A stretch of DNA of 64,000 nt. Origin: Nautilus pompilius. Taxonomy: Eukaryota; Mollusca; Cephalopoda; Nautilida; Nautilidae. Location of the stretch: contig JACATO010000591.1 of the NCBI GenBank assembly GCA_018389105.1, positions 296,501 through 360,500 of the forward strand. The letters are read 5' to 3'. Both the position numbers and the translations under genes were made by a program. The first letter of the stretch is position 1, and the number at the start of each line of letters is the position of its first letter. The notes beneath the pieces were generated by a model. That model saw only the letters and a list, made by a program, of their open reading frames with translations, did no database searches and was not told the DNA's origin. Positions 1 through 12,266 of this stretch are shown piece by piece.

Positions 1-1053
1 TCCTCCTGATGTGTTTTGTTGTGTCTGTGGACAATTTATTGTGAAAGCTCAAAAACGTAAATAACACCAGAGATCAAGAAGATTTATAAGCTATACTTTG
101 ACTGTCCTCTTGGAGATCAAGACAAGTTATGGGCACCACATTTTATCTGCTCAGCTTGCTCAAATGGCTTACGTGAGTGGTTCAATAAGAGGAAGTCGTC
201 CATGCCTTTTGACATTCCAATGATATGGAGGGAGCCGAAAGACCATGAGAATATGGAACTTTTACTTCATGCCATTGCCTATGAAAGATACTCATGGAAA
301 ATATGTGGAAATTTAAAAGTCATTGGAATGTTAATGGGAATTCAGTCAGGTTTCACAAAATACTGTTGTTTCTTGTGTCTATGGGATAGTCGGGCAACTG
401 ACAGACATTATTCGGAATCAAAATGGCAGACAAGAACATCATACCAGCCAGAATTGTCTAGCATCAAGAATACACCTCTTGTAGATCCATGTAATGTCCT
501 ATTGCCTCCTTTGCACATAAAGCTTGGACTGATGAAGCAGTTTGTAAAGACACTAGGGAAGAGAAATGCCAGAGGGTTTGAGTATATTGTAGAAAAGTTT
601 CCCAAAATCACACAGGCGAAGTTGAAAGAGGGTATCTTTGTCGGACCCCAAATTAGAGAAGTACTCAAAGATGTCAACTTCAAGACAACACTGGATGAAC
701 TGGAACTGCCTGCCTGGAATGCTTTCAATTGGATCTGTGAGAATTTCTTGGGCAACAAGAAGGCAATGGACTACAAGGATGGCATCAAGAATCTTCTGAA
801 ATGTTACTCAGCAATGGGTTGTCGCATGTCACTGAAAGTTCACTTCTTGGACTCCCATCTGGATTTCTTTGCAGATAACCTTGGAGCAGTGTCTGATGAT
901 CATGGTGAAAGATTTCACCAGGACATTAGTGCTATGGAGAAACGGTACCAAGGCTTCTGGAATGACGGTATGCTGGCTGACTACTGCTGGACACCTTACC
1001 GTGATCAACCAGATCAGGAACACCGCAGGAAATCCATATCACAATGTTTCTAG
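1..1053 (+). pseudogene. Repetitive uncharacterised protein family, internally deleted copy
   Basis: Position 61 to 1053 is one open frame of about 330 codons. It has a cysteine-containing start (CSACSNGLREW), a WREPKDH motif, then GFTKYCCFLCLWDSRA, VLPPLHIKLGLMKQFV, KEGIFVGPQIRE and SDDHGERFHQDISAMEKRYQ. I recognise this as a family found in many copies in arthropod and other invertebrate genomes; its function is unknown. In typical copies a long segment separates WREPKDH from the ENME..L motif, but here they abut near position 250. A stop at 58-60 separates the CCVCG start from the rest, suggesting a one-base loss. The element may extend left of the window. Confidence 0.6.
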
Positions 1054-1812
1054 CTCTGTTGTTCTAACTTTGTCTGTTTTGTCCGACCCATTTGTTGTGT
1101 ATTTGTAGAATGATAGTGATGATTTTTAACTCAATAAACTCATTTACTTTCTAAAAATATTATGTCCTTATTTATTACGTTAATGATTCCATATATACAA
1201 ATATGTAAATGTTTGCCTGTATCTACTGAAAAACTGATACGTGCTGCATACAAATGGAGTGAAATTTTGGAAATCAGCATGAAAAATTAGTCTAAAAAAG
1301 TTGGTTTGCATTCATAATGAGTATAATACATTAATTTTGTTGACCAGTGTTATTAACTGACAAGAAATCTTGGAGAGCCTACACTCCCCCGACATCTGCC
1401 AGAAAGTAAAATGGTAATAGTATGCAGTTTGACATAACCTGACTAATTTACTGCTTTATATCTATTAATTAATAAATACTGTAGTTGTGATAATTCACAC
1501 AGTAGTTTAATTGCTAAGGCAAAGCCAGAAGCCATGAGCACCCCTTTGTAGAGGGGGGGGGTATTGATTTGATTTTAAAATTTAAAGGAAACATATTTAA
1601 TTCTTAGCAGATTAAAAATACAACTAACAGCTGCTATAGATGGTAAGTGACTGCATCTTGCTAAAGTATGTGAAATTATCTTAATCTCAAAAGAAAAACA
1701 TGTAGTCTCTCTCTCCCTCTCTCTCTCAGAAGGGGCATTTATAATGATGTTTTTGCTGCAGCTTATTTTTTCTTAGTTTTCACTGGAAATAAGAACATGT
1801 AAGCTGACTAAC
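1054..1812. other. Intron or downstream sequence, no gene seen
   Basis: AT-rich sequence. It holds a G run at about 1551-1560 and a short TC-rich microsatellite at about 1708-1729. No exon or element is supported. Confidence 0.6.
1133..1138 (+). promoter_or_regulatory. Possible polyadenylation signal AATAAA
   Basis: AATAAA lies 80 bp after the stop of the long open frame at 1-1053. It may have served that element's transcript, but the hexamer is common in AT-rich DNA. Confidence 0.25.
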
Positions 1813-1913
1813 ATCTGAGTGTCCTGTTTGGGCTAGGATCCTCCATGGCACTGATAAGGTCATCAGCTGTTTTTGTGATGTTGTTTTCCTTTGGGTAACC
1901 ATCATAAAAGTCC
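1813..1913 (-). CDS. CACNA2D: CACNA2D exon: last exon visible in the window
   Basis: A 101-nt exon with acceptor ATTTACAG and donor AGAT/GTTAGT. It encodes DFYDGYPKENNITKTADDLI then SAMEDPSPNRTLR. It fits the region after the IAP motif, which in the family precedes an Asn-Pro-rich segment. NIT and NRT are potential N-glycosylation sites. Downstream exons lie beyond position 1. Confidence 0.75.
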
Positions 1914-3190
1914 CTGTAAATTGTAGAATACAATAAATATAACCAACAAAAAGTAAAACAATGTACTCATAGCTCACTAATGCATCTACCTAATTTATGT
2001 ATAATCAACTCAAAATGTTTCTTAATTTGCTAAAACACCGATTAGACGTAATTAGTGCATTGCTGATCATGTCATTTAAAGGTCGGGTACTGCAGCTATA
2101 AGAATAGCCTAGTTACTTACTCCATAAAATATTTTGTCAGACATTAGTGGTGAAGGCTGAACAACACAAATTTCAATTAGAGTCAATAATAACAAACCAA
2201 ACAGAATATATCACAAAGGAAATTACTTTTCCAATAATAAAAATTGGCATATTTGTTTAAGTCTAGTGATGATACTGTGATGTTTTCAAGAAACTTGTAG
2301 AATGAAAACACTAACTAGTTGCTTTTCCTTATATATGATACAAGGAATGTATGGTTAGGGAATCTATAAAATCCCTGAAATTTTGAGTAATTATATTCTC
2401 AGAATTTATGAAATGAGTCATTTTATAAGATAATAAACTCACTATGAAGATACTATTCACGGCCACTTATGCTCATGCTCACTGTGCTAGTGGATGGCTA
2501 CACTAAATAATGTGTTTACTTATTCAAAAACTAATTTGTGGAATATGTAAAATTTTCAGGCAACAAAGCTAGGAAATGTATAGATTCCCTGCAATTATTA
2601 TAGTGTGTACACATTACCAGTAAATTAGTGTATAGATTTTCTGGTTGAGAAATGGCTGAGTGCATAATATACCATACTGCTGTGGCTGAGGGCCCCAAGT
2701 TTTGGTCTCCATTAGAAAACTACTTGGTTTTTAGACAGCACATTCTTCTTTGCTTTTCTGTAGTAGTCCATTGGCATAAGTTTCACCCAGATACTCCAGA
2801 TTCCTCTGACAGAGTAGTTCTAATAAAGGCTTTCCTTCAGCTGCTAGTGGGAAAGCAAGGCTAACCAACTGGCATTAGAAGCAAAACCAAGCTATCATCT
2901 GGACTAGTTTCTACCTTATTACTGGCACTGGTGTCAGCTAAATATGATGTTGATAGAATTTCTGTGACAACTGCATTTTAAATATGCAAAGGTATTGTGC
3001 AAATTAATGTGAACATGAAACAAAGATGATTTTTATGAACAATGAAAGCTGTTTAAATATTGTATATTTTATCAATAAGAAATTATTTATGGATACAATG
3101 CATTATTGCATTGTCTTTAGATAATGGGCTTGTCATTCAGTTTCTGCCTAAGTTATTATATTCTTGTCAGTCATCAGTCAGATGTGAGAT
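1914..3190. other. Intronic sequence, nothing recognised
   Basis: AT-rich intron between exons 1813-1913 and 4305-4353. An open frame near 2652-2864 on the plus strand matches no known protein pattern. Confidence 0.6.
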
Positions 3191-4135
3191 ATCTGCTCTT
3201 TGTGTTTAAGAGTTGACTATGAACATTATGCCAAGAAAAAGATCTAAAATAATCACCTAGAATGAACAAACATCTCTCATACAAGTACAAAGAGAACTTG
3301 CCAATGATGTCAAAGTTAGTGTGGGAGCAGTCAATGAGATTAAGAATCAAACCAACCACTGGCTCAATATCCTCATCAAGGAAAGACAAATGCAGAAGAA
3401 AATGGAAAAGATCACTCACAGATTATGCAAAATTAATACAAATGAGCAAGAAGGATCCCAGATAAACTAGTAACATGCTTAACCTGAAATTAGCAGCAGC
3501 AGATGTTCAGGTATCATCATCAACTGTAAGATGTCAATTCCTTAAGGTGAGGTGCCAAGGCAAGAAACTTATGAAAAACCAATCGCTAACAAAAATGGTA
3601 CAATGTGTTGTGTTATTTTCAGACATGAGTAATTTTTTGTTTCAAGGTTAACAATATTGATTTGTATGCCATTCACCTGGTGAACCAAAAACCAGTTCTC
3701 ACTATAATCGAAATGTGAGGCATCCAGGAAAGAAAATGTTACTTTGGTTGTTTTCCTGCATGAGGAAATGATTCATCAAGTGCCTATAACACCTGTCAAA
3801 CAAAAACTGTTAAAGATATCATCTGGTTCCATGCCATACATCAAGATGTGTAAAGGAGTACTTCAAGATAAACAATATCAAATGTTTAGATTAGCCAGAA
3901 AACTCACCAGATCTAAACCCAGTGGAAAATCTATGGACTACATGTAAAACTTGACTTTGAAAACTGGATTGTACTACTAGAGAAAAAGTTATCAGGTCTG
4001 TAGTCCAAGTCTACTTTCATGACAAATAAATAAAATCTGTGAAAAGCTGGTTCATTCCATGCCAAAGTGTGTTTAAGATGTTATTAAAGTTAGAGGTGGT
4101 CATATTAAATATTAAAGTTTGTTCCAGTCCCCAAA
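3190..4135 (+). mobile_element. Tc1-like transposon relic
   Basis: Broken plus-strand frames read like a Tc1 transposase. An N-terminal helix-turn-helix-like part (ELANDVKVSVGAVNEI) is followed by SKKDPR and LAAADVQVSSST. Near 3896-3940 comes PENSPDLNPVENLWT, the DDE-domain SPDLNPIE motif. A tail (MLLKLEVVILNIK) resembles the usual end with GGH. Many stops and frameshifts make it inactive. I did not find terminal repeats. Confidence 0.6.
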
Positions 4136-4304
4136 ATATATCCTCTTCACTAAAAACTTTTTTCATCCTGTTCACATTAATTTCCAAAATTCTGTGTGTA
4201 AAGCATGTGTGCGTGTGTGGACAGATCAATCATAACCACATGGTAAACCTGAATGTTACACATACACTAAACCACAGCAACAGAGTAGAATTAGACAGTC
4301 TTAC

Positions 4305-4353
4305 CATGGAGCAATCAATAATGCTGATGAGTTGGAACGCAGGTAAGACATTC
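4305..4353 (-). CDS. CACNA2D: CACNA2D exon: LLIAPW segment
   Basis: A 49-nt exon with acceptor TTCTTTTAG and donor CATG/GTAAGA. It encodes MSYLRSNSSALLIAP plus the first two bases of tryptophan. It corresponds to the family G[YF].[FL]IAP[RW]. Joining it to the next exon reads IAPWDFYDG, which supports both junctions. Confidence 0.85.
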
Positions 4354-5093
4354 CTAAAAGAAAAAAGTTTTTTGTTCAAATTTTCTTTAGTTGATCACTT
4401 GAAAGGTTTAACTTAGAATTATTGCAATAATTCAGTACAGATGCAGATTTATGCATGGATAGCATTAAGCAACATCTAGTAAAATTGTATTAACAGTGGA
4501 GTAGCTGGCTTATACTAAAGTTAACTGCAGAGTTATTTGAAACAATGATAAAGTAAAAGCAGTGAAAAAGTACTAAAAATAAATGCAACTTTATATACAT
4601 TTATTTAATTATCTATTTCTTACTGAGAAGTAATGCAAAAAAAATTTTTTTTTTAAAAAAGGCTTAAACTTTTTTAAAAATTGTAAACCATCTCTATAAC
4701 AGGTACAATACAATAACAAAAGCACAATGGACTAATCAAATAATAAGTGCCAATGACAGATGTTACTTTCCCCAATGATGTGACAATAATATGGCAGGTA
4801 TATCCATATCCTCTCTGCATTTATTGGGGTATTTTTTTGTTGTTATCAACAATAAGTACAGCTCATTTCTTTCTATCAATTACAAATATGAAACAAACTA
4901 CTTTATTTTCTAGATTTTATATTCTTAAGATATTAAAACAAATATTTTTCTACTAAAATCAATCTAAACAGTAAATAGTTACATAATTAGACAATTTATG
5001 ATAAAAAGTTTTCCAAACAAGTGTTATAAAGAATTCTAAAGACTGAGCACAAATCTATATGAACAAAAGGTATGCACACCAACTATTACTCAC

Positions 5094-5161
5094 CTGCTGT
5101 GTCATTGAAACCATTAACTTCCACGTAATGCTTCACATTGTGAGGAATACTAACAGCAAGA
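5094..5161 (-). CDS. CACNA2D: CACNA2D exon: second half of Cache region
   Basis: A 68-nt exon with acceptor CTTTCTAG and donor GCAG/GTGAGT. With flanking bases it encodes SLAVSIPHNVKHYVEVNGFN then DTAG. The start matches the family SLA[LV].[LI]P. The rest is more divergent but keeps the phase with both neighbours. Confidence 0.88.
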
Positions 5162-5744
5162 CTAGAAAGAAGAATAAGAGAGTAGTCTAGTATCTAAGTA
5201 AACCAAAAAAATATTAAAACTGTATACATATAATCAAGACAATAGGTTAAGTTGTAATAACTCACAGTATACAACTTATTGTTCCATCTTGTATGAAAAC
5301 TTGGAGTCAATCAAATCAGAAATTATTTAATAACAACAATTAAATACTAAGCTGATTGCTGCATGCTTTCCAGAGACATTTATGAGCTTCTCTCAATAAG
5401 TTTTATCAACTTTGCATGCACCAGACTTTTACTTTTGTGCTTCTTAATAAAATAAGCAGCCTAAATATTTCCACACAAAATAAAAAACTTTTGTTAAATA
5501 TGAAGTTGCAGTAGAGTATTTAGTGAAATCCTCAATTTTGTTTTCAACATCTCCCATCACATACATAAACTAGCTGACAGTAATAGAAAGCCAAATTGTG
5601 ACTGCTTTTTATCTATTTTATACATCTGTTATTTACATCTCTATTTTAATAAAACATCTGCATACATTAGAATAGATAAGATGAAAAGTGAGATGATCTC
5701 TGACAAGTTAAGTAGCTTCAGTCTTTATCAGTTAGCAAACTCAC

Positions 5745-5806
5745 CTGAAACTGGTTCCATTAATCTTTGTAAAAGCATATGTTCTATTTTCTCTGTAAAC
5801 ATGTTT
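5745..5806 (-). CDS. CACNA2D: CACNA2D exon: ENRTYAF segment
   Basis: A 62-nt exon with acceptor TTTTTTGCAG and donor TCAG/GTGAGT. It encodes KHVYRENRTYAFTKINGTSF and ends two bases into the next codon. The family equivalent is RY....NRTY.W..VNGTD[YF]. NRT and NGT are potential N-glycosylation sites. Confidence 0.93.
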
Positions 5807-7560
5807 CTGCAAAAAAAAATTACAAATGATCAGGCATTACATCTCTGATGTATTCAAAATATGCATGGAGACATGGCTAAGTTAGCTGATGCTAAGAATC
5901 AAGTAAATATTGCTTATTCAGGCTTCAGTAGATTAATGAAGTGTTAAGGAACAGATGTTTGTCATAAATTTTTATCTTGTAGAAATAATGACAAAATAAA
6001 CAACAATGACACAACATCTTCATGTCAACAAGTTACCAGTTTAAAATCCAGTTGGGTCATTTCTCTCCCAGAAGGGCTTATATAAGCCAACTCTCCATGG
6101 CAATCATTACTTTCTTTCTGGATCAAATAAAAAATATACATGCATTTTCTGCCAGCAGCATCTATTCCATTAACTACTGTATTATGCCATGCTGTGGTAG
6201 AAAAGATGAAAGTGACCTCTAAAAAAGGAATTGATCTACAATTTCCTAGTTGTCATATTTTATAAGATGCAAAATAACTGGAAATCATTAACCAGATATC
6301 TTCTCAAATTTGAACCACCTTTTGTAGTAGATAGATAAGTTATTCTTATATACTCAGTGATTTTAAAATGTATCACACTTTTAGAGTTAATATTAAACCA
6401 AAGCTGCCTCTATGAGTCATATAAAAGCTACTCAAACTTGCCATTTATGAATGTAAATAAAACTTTTTGCTTCCAACTGAAACACATTTAATTGATACAT
6501 AACTCATTGGGAAATCTGGCACTAGAGGAGGATACTTCACACAAAGTTAGGAGCAAGCCTCTCTAGCAAATAATGAAAATGGTAGCTGGTATTCACCTTT
6601 GACCTTTGTAATTTATATATTCCTGCTAAAAAAACTATTTACAAATATGTCAGCTGTAAGCATAAGAGAATTCCTAGATACATTATTCCACATGTAAACA
6701 ATGCTGACTTCTGGCATCCCTGCACCATCAAATCTAAATAATCCGATCTTTCGTCTGCATCAACACTTTTACCGCTTAGCAAAATAAACTATTTTTTAGC
6801 TTTCCATGAATAAATTGATTTTTCTTCTTTGATGATGTAGCCCATAGCAATGTACAGAAAATAACACAGTGTATTATTTTTCATATCCATTAATATCATT
6901 AAAAAAACAAAACTAATGGACCACAGCAGTTACTGGAAGATGAAGCTACTATAAATGGTAGCAAACATCTCAACAATTAGATATTTTAAAATATAAACTG
7001 GAAACAATTTAAAGCACATAATTAAAGCTTTAAATAAGCAGTTCATGTAGAAACAGATTTAATATTAGATTTTTTACTGTTTCTGTATAAACATTTTTAT
7101 TACTCAGATCAATGAATTTAAGTACAAACAAATTAACAAAAACACATTCTGGTCTCCAAGAAAAATAATTCCCTGATAATTTCCATGCATTAAAATGTTT
7201 TATTGCTTTCTTTTTTTAAAATTTAGACAGCGTTCCACACATCCCTACAGCTATTTTATTTTCATTTTTTCTTTCAAACAATCATACAAGCTGCCATACC
7301 TGAACTAGAAGCTACTCCCAAATTAAAATGTGCAGGTGGGTACTCTGTACAGACCACTGAAGACTGATATCAGTCAGTCCTAGTTCTGCCAGTACTCACT
7401 ATAATGGTCCCACCAGCAGCAATTGCTTGGCATGGTGGTCGTCAATAAAGTGATCTTCAAAGCAGGCAGGATGGGGTTAGTAGTAAATTACTTGTTAAGA
7501 TTTAAAATTAAGCTAACCCAGACCACCATTTGTCTGTAGCAACACTACAAAATACAGAAA
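5807..7560. other. Intronic sequence, nothing recognised
   Basis: AT-rich intron sequence between exons 8906-8977 and 5745-5806. Nothing supported. Confidence 0.6.
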
Positions 7561-7569
7561 TATGAAGCC

Positions 7570-8690
7570 TGTTCATTTAATTCTAAGACCAATATTGTAA
7601 CATAAGTAACCTTGAGATGATTGTGCCAATGTCACAGAGAATGGTGCAACAGCATACAACTCATTGCAAACAAACCATGTAAGCAAATTGTGAGGCAGCT
7701 CAGTTTGGTCACACACAGACATTACAATGGGAATTTTAAACACGTGAACTTTGCTGTGCCATGTTATTTTGTTGAGGCGTAGATTGTCTTTCGATGCAAC
7801 TCTTGCCAAATAAAAAGAACTGGCTTAATGAGATGAATGCCCAACAAAAGCAAGTGTTTAGGTGGCATGAGAATTTTGGGAAAGAACATGACCCATGGTT
7901 TGGTCAACCATTAACAATGCTAGCAAAGCAAGTCACAAAGCTGGATACTTAGTTTATCAAGACCATAGTGTGAGCTTGTGTCTACCAAGTCTATCTTTGT
8001 AAGAAGTGCCCATGCAATCCTTTCTGACCATTTGCACATGACAAAGATGTGTGCCTGATGAATTCCCAGCCAAATAACAGATAAACAGAAATGGAAATGT
8101 GAATAACATTTGCAGCAAATATTCATGTGTTTTGAAGTCAGAGCTTCTTAACATGTAAAGTGACAGATGATGAGACTAGTCCAAACAACTCTGTTGGAAA
8201 TATCCTTCCTCTCCTCATCCAAGGAAATTCTTCCTGGCACAGTCAGCTAGAAAAGTGATGGTACTTTTTTTTCACTGCCAAGGTATGCTTGTCATGCACT
8301 TTGTGCAGGTTATAACTATCCTCAATGGTGAAAAGTATGCAAAAACTCTCAGAAAAAACTGCACCAAGCAATCTGAAAAGTGGCTGGAAATGCTACAACA
8401 TATGGCATCTTCATCCTGAAAATGCATGATATTGGATTAGAAGTCTTAGCAATGTTAAAAGTCAAATCTCGGAGTGTGTCAGTTCACACACATTTAATTT
8501 TTTAGACTACTATAATGGCCAAACTTCATGCCCTATTCAAAGATGTCTTCTAACCACCATTGAATGTGTGGATTCAATGTTGAAGAAAGCATATTTGGTG
8601 TAGAAGTATTTTGAACAGGACAGGTGCCATCCTGAAGATGAATAGGCAGGCTAGCAAATATCTTACAGCATCAATCTTAAAATCAAATAA
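7570..8690 (+). mobile_element. Highly decayed mariner-like relic
   Basis: Scattered plus-strand peptides resemble a mariner transposase. They include a segment reading EMNAQQKQVFRWHENF near 7830, KVMVLFFHCQGMLV near 8250, and NGEKYAKTLRK near 8320, like the K.V....W...G and Y...L motifs. Frames change repeatedly and no terminal repeats were found. Confidence 0.3.
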
Positions 8691-8905
8691 ATAGCCCTTA
8701 TATGTTAGATAGTATATTAGAGTGAGAAGAGAGAAAAAAAAATTTCTTTGACTGGGATTTTAATGTTCCCTTAACATGTTTTCAGTTACTCATGATTGCA
8801 CAAGTAAATTTTAAAGCACAACACCAATATTTAGACAATCTACAATTAGTACATTAAAAAAAATTTATTTTTTGAAATTCTTCTTACTCTTCTTTTTTAA
8901 CTTAC

Positions 8906-8977
8906 CTCATCTGGAGTAATCACAAAGGTGTCAATCTTAACAGAACCTACATTTCCATCTATCATTTGTCTCCTCAA
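8906..8977 (-). CDS. CACNA2D: CACNA2D exon: RRQMIDG segment
   Basis: A 72-nt, phase 0-0 exon with acceptor AAATTACAG and donor GAG/GTAAGT. It encodes LRRQMIDGNVGSVKIDTFVI then TPDE. The family equivalent is [IL]R..MIDG..G.......V...DE. Confidence 0.93.
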
Positions 8978-10550
8978 CTGTAATTTTAAACAAAATGCAA
9001 AGTCACTCTTTACATTTTATTCATCACATCCATCAAATACAACATTAAACAACTATTTTACAAATTACAGTACCAATAACCAATTTGTTTGACACATCAG
9101 AACTATAATACTAAAAAGTAATTTGATGACTGCCAATACTAAATCTTTTGTTTCTTGCAGAGGGCAGAAATAATTAAGCATCATCAAATTATTTAACATA
9201 TGCAGCATCCTATTGTTTATCTGGAATATGTACTTTCTGCAAAATGGGTATTACACAGTAGTTTAAACATTGAAAGAATAAAACTCTGGTATTCTAACTG
9301 CAAACATGTAAGTAAAAACAGTTCTTTAATAGACCTGACTGCCAGTGGTCCTAAAAAAAACTGTAGAATGAGCACTCATCTTTCATGCTAAGGTGAATAA
9401 AGAAATTCTGAGTTTGAAAAATCTCTACACTCAAATATTATTGTGAACCAAAATAAAGAAAAGTTTCTTTAGTCTCCTACTTACACTAACAAAAATTATA
9501 GAGATATCATTATGCTCTTACTATATTAATAAACATAAAAGAGTACAAACTAACAGAAATTCCAATATAATTAAACTTTAAAACATATTTTTAAGTAAAA
9601 TATAAATTTAACAGGACTTCCAAATATTCCCAGCTTAATGCTTTACTTGTTTTATCATGTTTTTGTTGAAATTAGTATACTGCAGTTAGAGAGAATGATG
9701 TTTACTTCTCCAGAAAACTAATTTCTCCTATGCAGACAGTAAATTTAAGAGGCAAAGCAGGTCATGCTTATTCACTACAATTTTTCTGAATGCAAATAAC
9801 CAATCACTAGCACATGTACAGCTGGCTACCATGTTACTGCTTCACTGTTGTCTTCAAATAAAAATAAAATATGACGACAGAGAAGCTTGGTGTAATGCAC
9901 GAGTCAAACTAAATTATCTAAGGTAAGATATTTTTTAAAAAAGAGAAAGAATTCCCAGTTAAAAAGTCAACAACAATTCTCAAAGTGAGTATCTTCATTC
10001 ATGATTTATTTAAAAAAGAGAACAGCTAATCTTTAATTACTTCATGAAAAAAGTCATTTGTATATACTAGTCAATTTTTTTCCATGCATCATATTGCTAT
10101 TGGTTCAATCATCACTGGTGTTTTGAATTTTAAACTTACTTTTTTTTTTAAAAAAAAAACATTATTATGACACAAGAAAATGTCTCTAGTAAATTTTATG
10201 TATTTTTCCTTATAGTTTCTTCTGATTTGTCTGATTAAAGCTGAGATGATATGCAAAATAGAAGGGAGTTTAAGCAAAAGAACACTGAAAAAGAAAAAAG
10301 CACCAAGCAGTATCACGTTAAGATTGTATAATGAACATCAACCAAATTTATCCTTTATTCTCCTCTTTACTGGAAGCCAGGATTCACAGTTACATATTTT
10401 TCCCCCTGTCTAATGAGTACAGACTGTTTTCTATCCATGTTTTTGAAATGCCTATGCAAATAACATTACCACTAAGTAGTTGCTATGGCAAATTTTTTTA
10501 TAATAATAAAAACATTAATTTAAGTTTACTTTTGTTTTATTAGCACATAC
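8978..10550. other. Intronic sequence, nothing recognised
   Basis: AT-rich intron with several T and A runs (for example near 10140-10160). No supported feature. Confidence 0.6.
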
Positions 10551-10637
10551 CATTAACTTGGAAAAGAAGCTTCTGCCATAAAATTGAAAATGAATGTCAT
10601 CTTCGTCTTCAGACACAAGACAGTAAAGCAACAGGGT
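10551..10637 (-). CDS. Candidate 29-codon cassette exon
   Basis: An 87-nt open segment, phase 0-0, with acceptor ATTTATTAG and strong donor ATG/GTATGT. It would insert a segment containing SEDEDDIHFQFYG between EVENEEKEK and LRRQMIDG. Known family members join those two directly, so skipping gives the canonical protein. The phase, open frame and donor are consistent with a cassette exon, but a chance open stretch of this length is also possible. Confidence 0.35.
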
Positions 10638-10734
10638 CTAATAAATATGCATCAATGTCCATAGAAATACACATTGAAAATATAGAAAATAAAATGTGCA
10701 ATTTCAATGAAAACAATCACAAAAGCCAGCAAAC

Positions 10735-10806
10735 CTTTTCTTTTTCTTCATTTTCCACTTCTACCTCCAAGAAGTCAACATTAGGTGGGTCTTTGTACCA
10801 AGCATC
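10735..10806 (-). CDS. CACNA2D: CACNA2D exon: post-Cache acidic segment
   Basis: A 72-nt, phase 0-0 exon with acceptor GTGATTCAG and a weak donor AAG/GTTTGC. It encodes DAWYKDPPNVDFLEVEVENE then EKEK, matching the family P..[LV]DFL..E.EN. The weak donor could allow regulated splicing to the next candidate. Confidence 0.88.
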
Positions 10807-12014
10807 CTGAATCACAAATGTTAGAAAAATTACAAAGAAATAAAGTCTTCACTATTTTCTAAGCTTTCCTTCAGGGTAATGACCGATTTAATCGTAGCTC
10901 AAGACAAGCTGAATACTCTTCTTTTCATAAAATCGGTGTCGGGATGATCACATACTTATTAACCCTTACTTATCAAACATCTAAATCTTATTTTGAATGA
11001 AGATAAAACTTTGTTTTGTTTGTATCTTTTCTCTTTAAATTTGCATTTAAATTGCTTCATTTTCTGTATTTTTTAGACAATGTACAAGGCACTGCACTGC
11101 TCTCCGTTTTAGAGGTATTCATGTTTTCTTGTATTTTATAATTGTTGCCCAAGTTGGGTTTTACTCGGTTGGAGTCAGAAACATTCTGATATTTATTCAC
11201 TGTTTATGTAATTATATCACATAGCACAGATTTTTAATTTTTAAAAATATTTTTGTTAAAATTTAAGTGTATATAAACCTGCGAGTTATTAGTGCTTTAG
11301 ATCATTTTAGTTGTAGTCTTAACAAGTAAAAACAAAGTACAGTACTGCAATTGTATAATTAACCTCAACAACTTTGCACAAACTTACTTTAGATCTGTAC
11401 AGAATAGTCATGCTAACAATAACGATGTACTTTGTTTACATTGTCGTCTTCAAGCCAGTGGTTTATATAAAGTCATAACTACATAACACTCACATCTGCT
11501 GGTAAATTTAATTCACTTCAGTTTTATTACATACTAATAAAAATAAAAGTGTTTATTTTAGTAACAAATAGTGACTGTTAATATTATCACAGTAATTAAC
11601 TCTTTAACCACCAAGGTTTTTGATGTCATTTCCATTAACAGATTCACTCCTCCACTGAAATGATTTGGAATTCCTCCCAAAGGGCATCACTGGCATCTAA
11701 TTCTTGTAATCAATGTGATACATATGGATTTTTCTGGCCTAAAATATCTTTTGCTACTGTATGCTACAGTATATGCTAATATGAATACTTTGCTTAATGT
11801 AATTAAGCTTATATTTTAGTGTCTACTTACTAACAGTATCATGTAAATTGATGAATAGCATAATAACTGTGGAAAATCAATTTACATTCTCTGAACCCTT
11901 AATAAAAAATTTATATAAACATTTTCAACAAAACATCAATTTCAATGGTTCTAACGTGTTAATTCAATAAAAGAGACGAAAAAGATGGTCTGGTTTTAGT
12001 AAACTGATACTTAC
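10807..12014. other. Intronic sequence, nothing recognised
   Basis: AT-rich intron between two Cache exons. No coding or repeat signal found. Confidence 0.6.
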
Positions 12015-12089
12015 TGGTACCTTCAAGTTTGGATGAAAAACAACATAACCATTAAGATTAATGGCAAATGCATATCCATTTGGACCAAA
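12015..12089 (-). CDS. CACNA2D: CACNA2D exon: Cache core GPNGYAFAI
   Basis: A 75-nt, phase 0-0 exon with acceptor CTTTTCAG and donor CCA/GTAAGT. It encodes FGPNGYAFAINLNGYV then VFHPNLKVP. The family has [LG].NGY.FAI..NGYV..HPNL. The donor at 12015 was preferred to an upstream GT at 12020 because GTAAGT is much closer to consensus. Confidence 0.95.
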
Positions 12090-12197
12090 CTGAAAAGAGA
12101 AACAACAAACACCATAGTTTTGTAAGTATTGTAATGCCCTCGGCTGACAGAACATAAATAAACATTGAAGTTAAAGTGAGAAACCTACCTTTCTTAC

Positions 12198-12266
12198 AGG
12201 AATCTGCTTAACCATATCAGCTGTAGTCACATCTACTCCCATCACACCCAGTATTGTCTGGTTAGA
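12198..12266 (-). CDS. CACNA2D: CACNA2D exon: Cache core LGVMGVDV
   Basis: A 69-nt, phase 0-0 exon with acceptor CCACTGTAG and donor CCT/GTAAGA. It encodes SNQTILGVMGVDVTTADMVK then QIP. LGVMGVDV is nearly invariant in alpha-2/delta proteins. A predicted NQT glycosylation site precedes it. Confidence 0.95.

Noticed and set aside
2652..2864. 70-codon plus-strand frame
   Set aside because: No motif or neighbour support, so probably chance.
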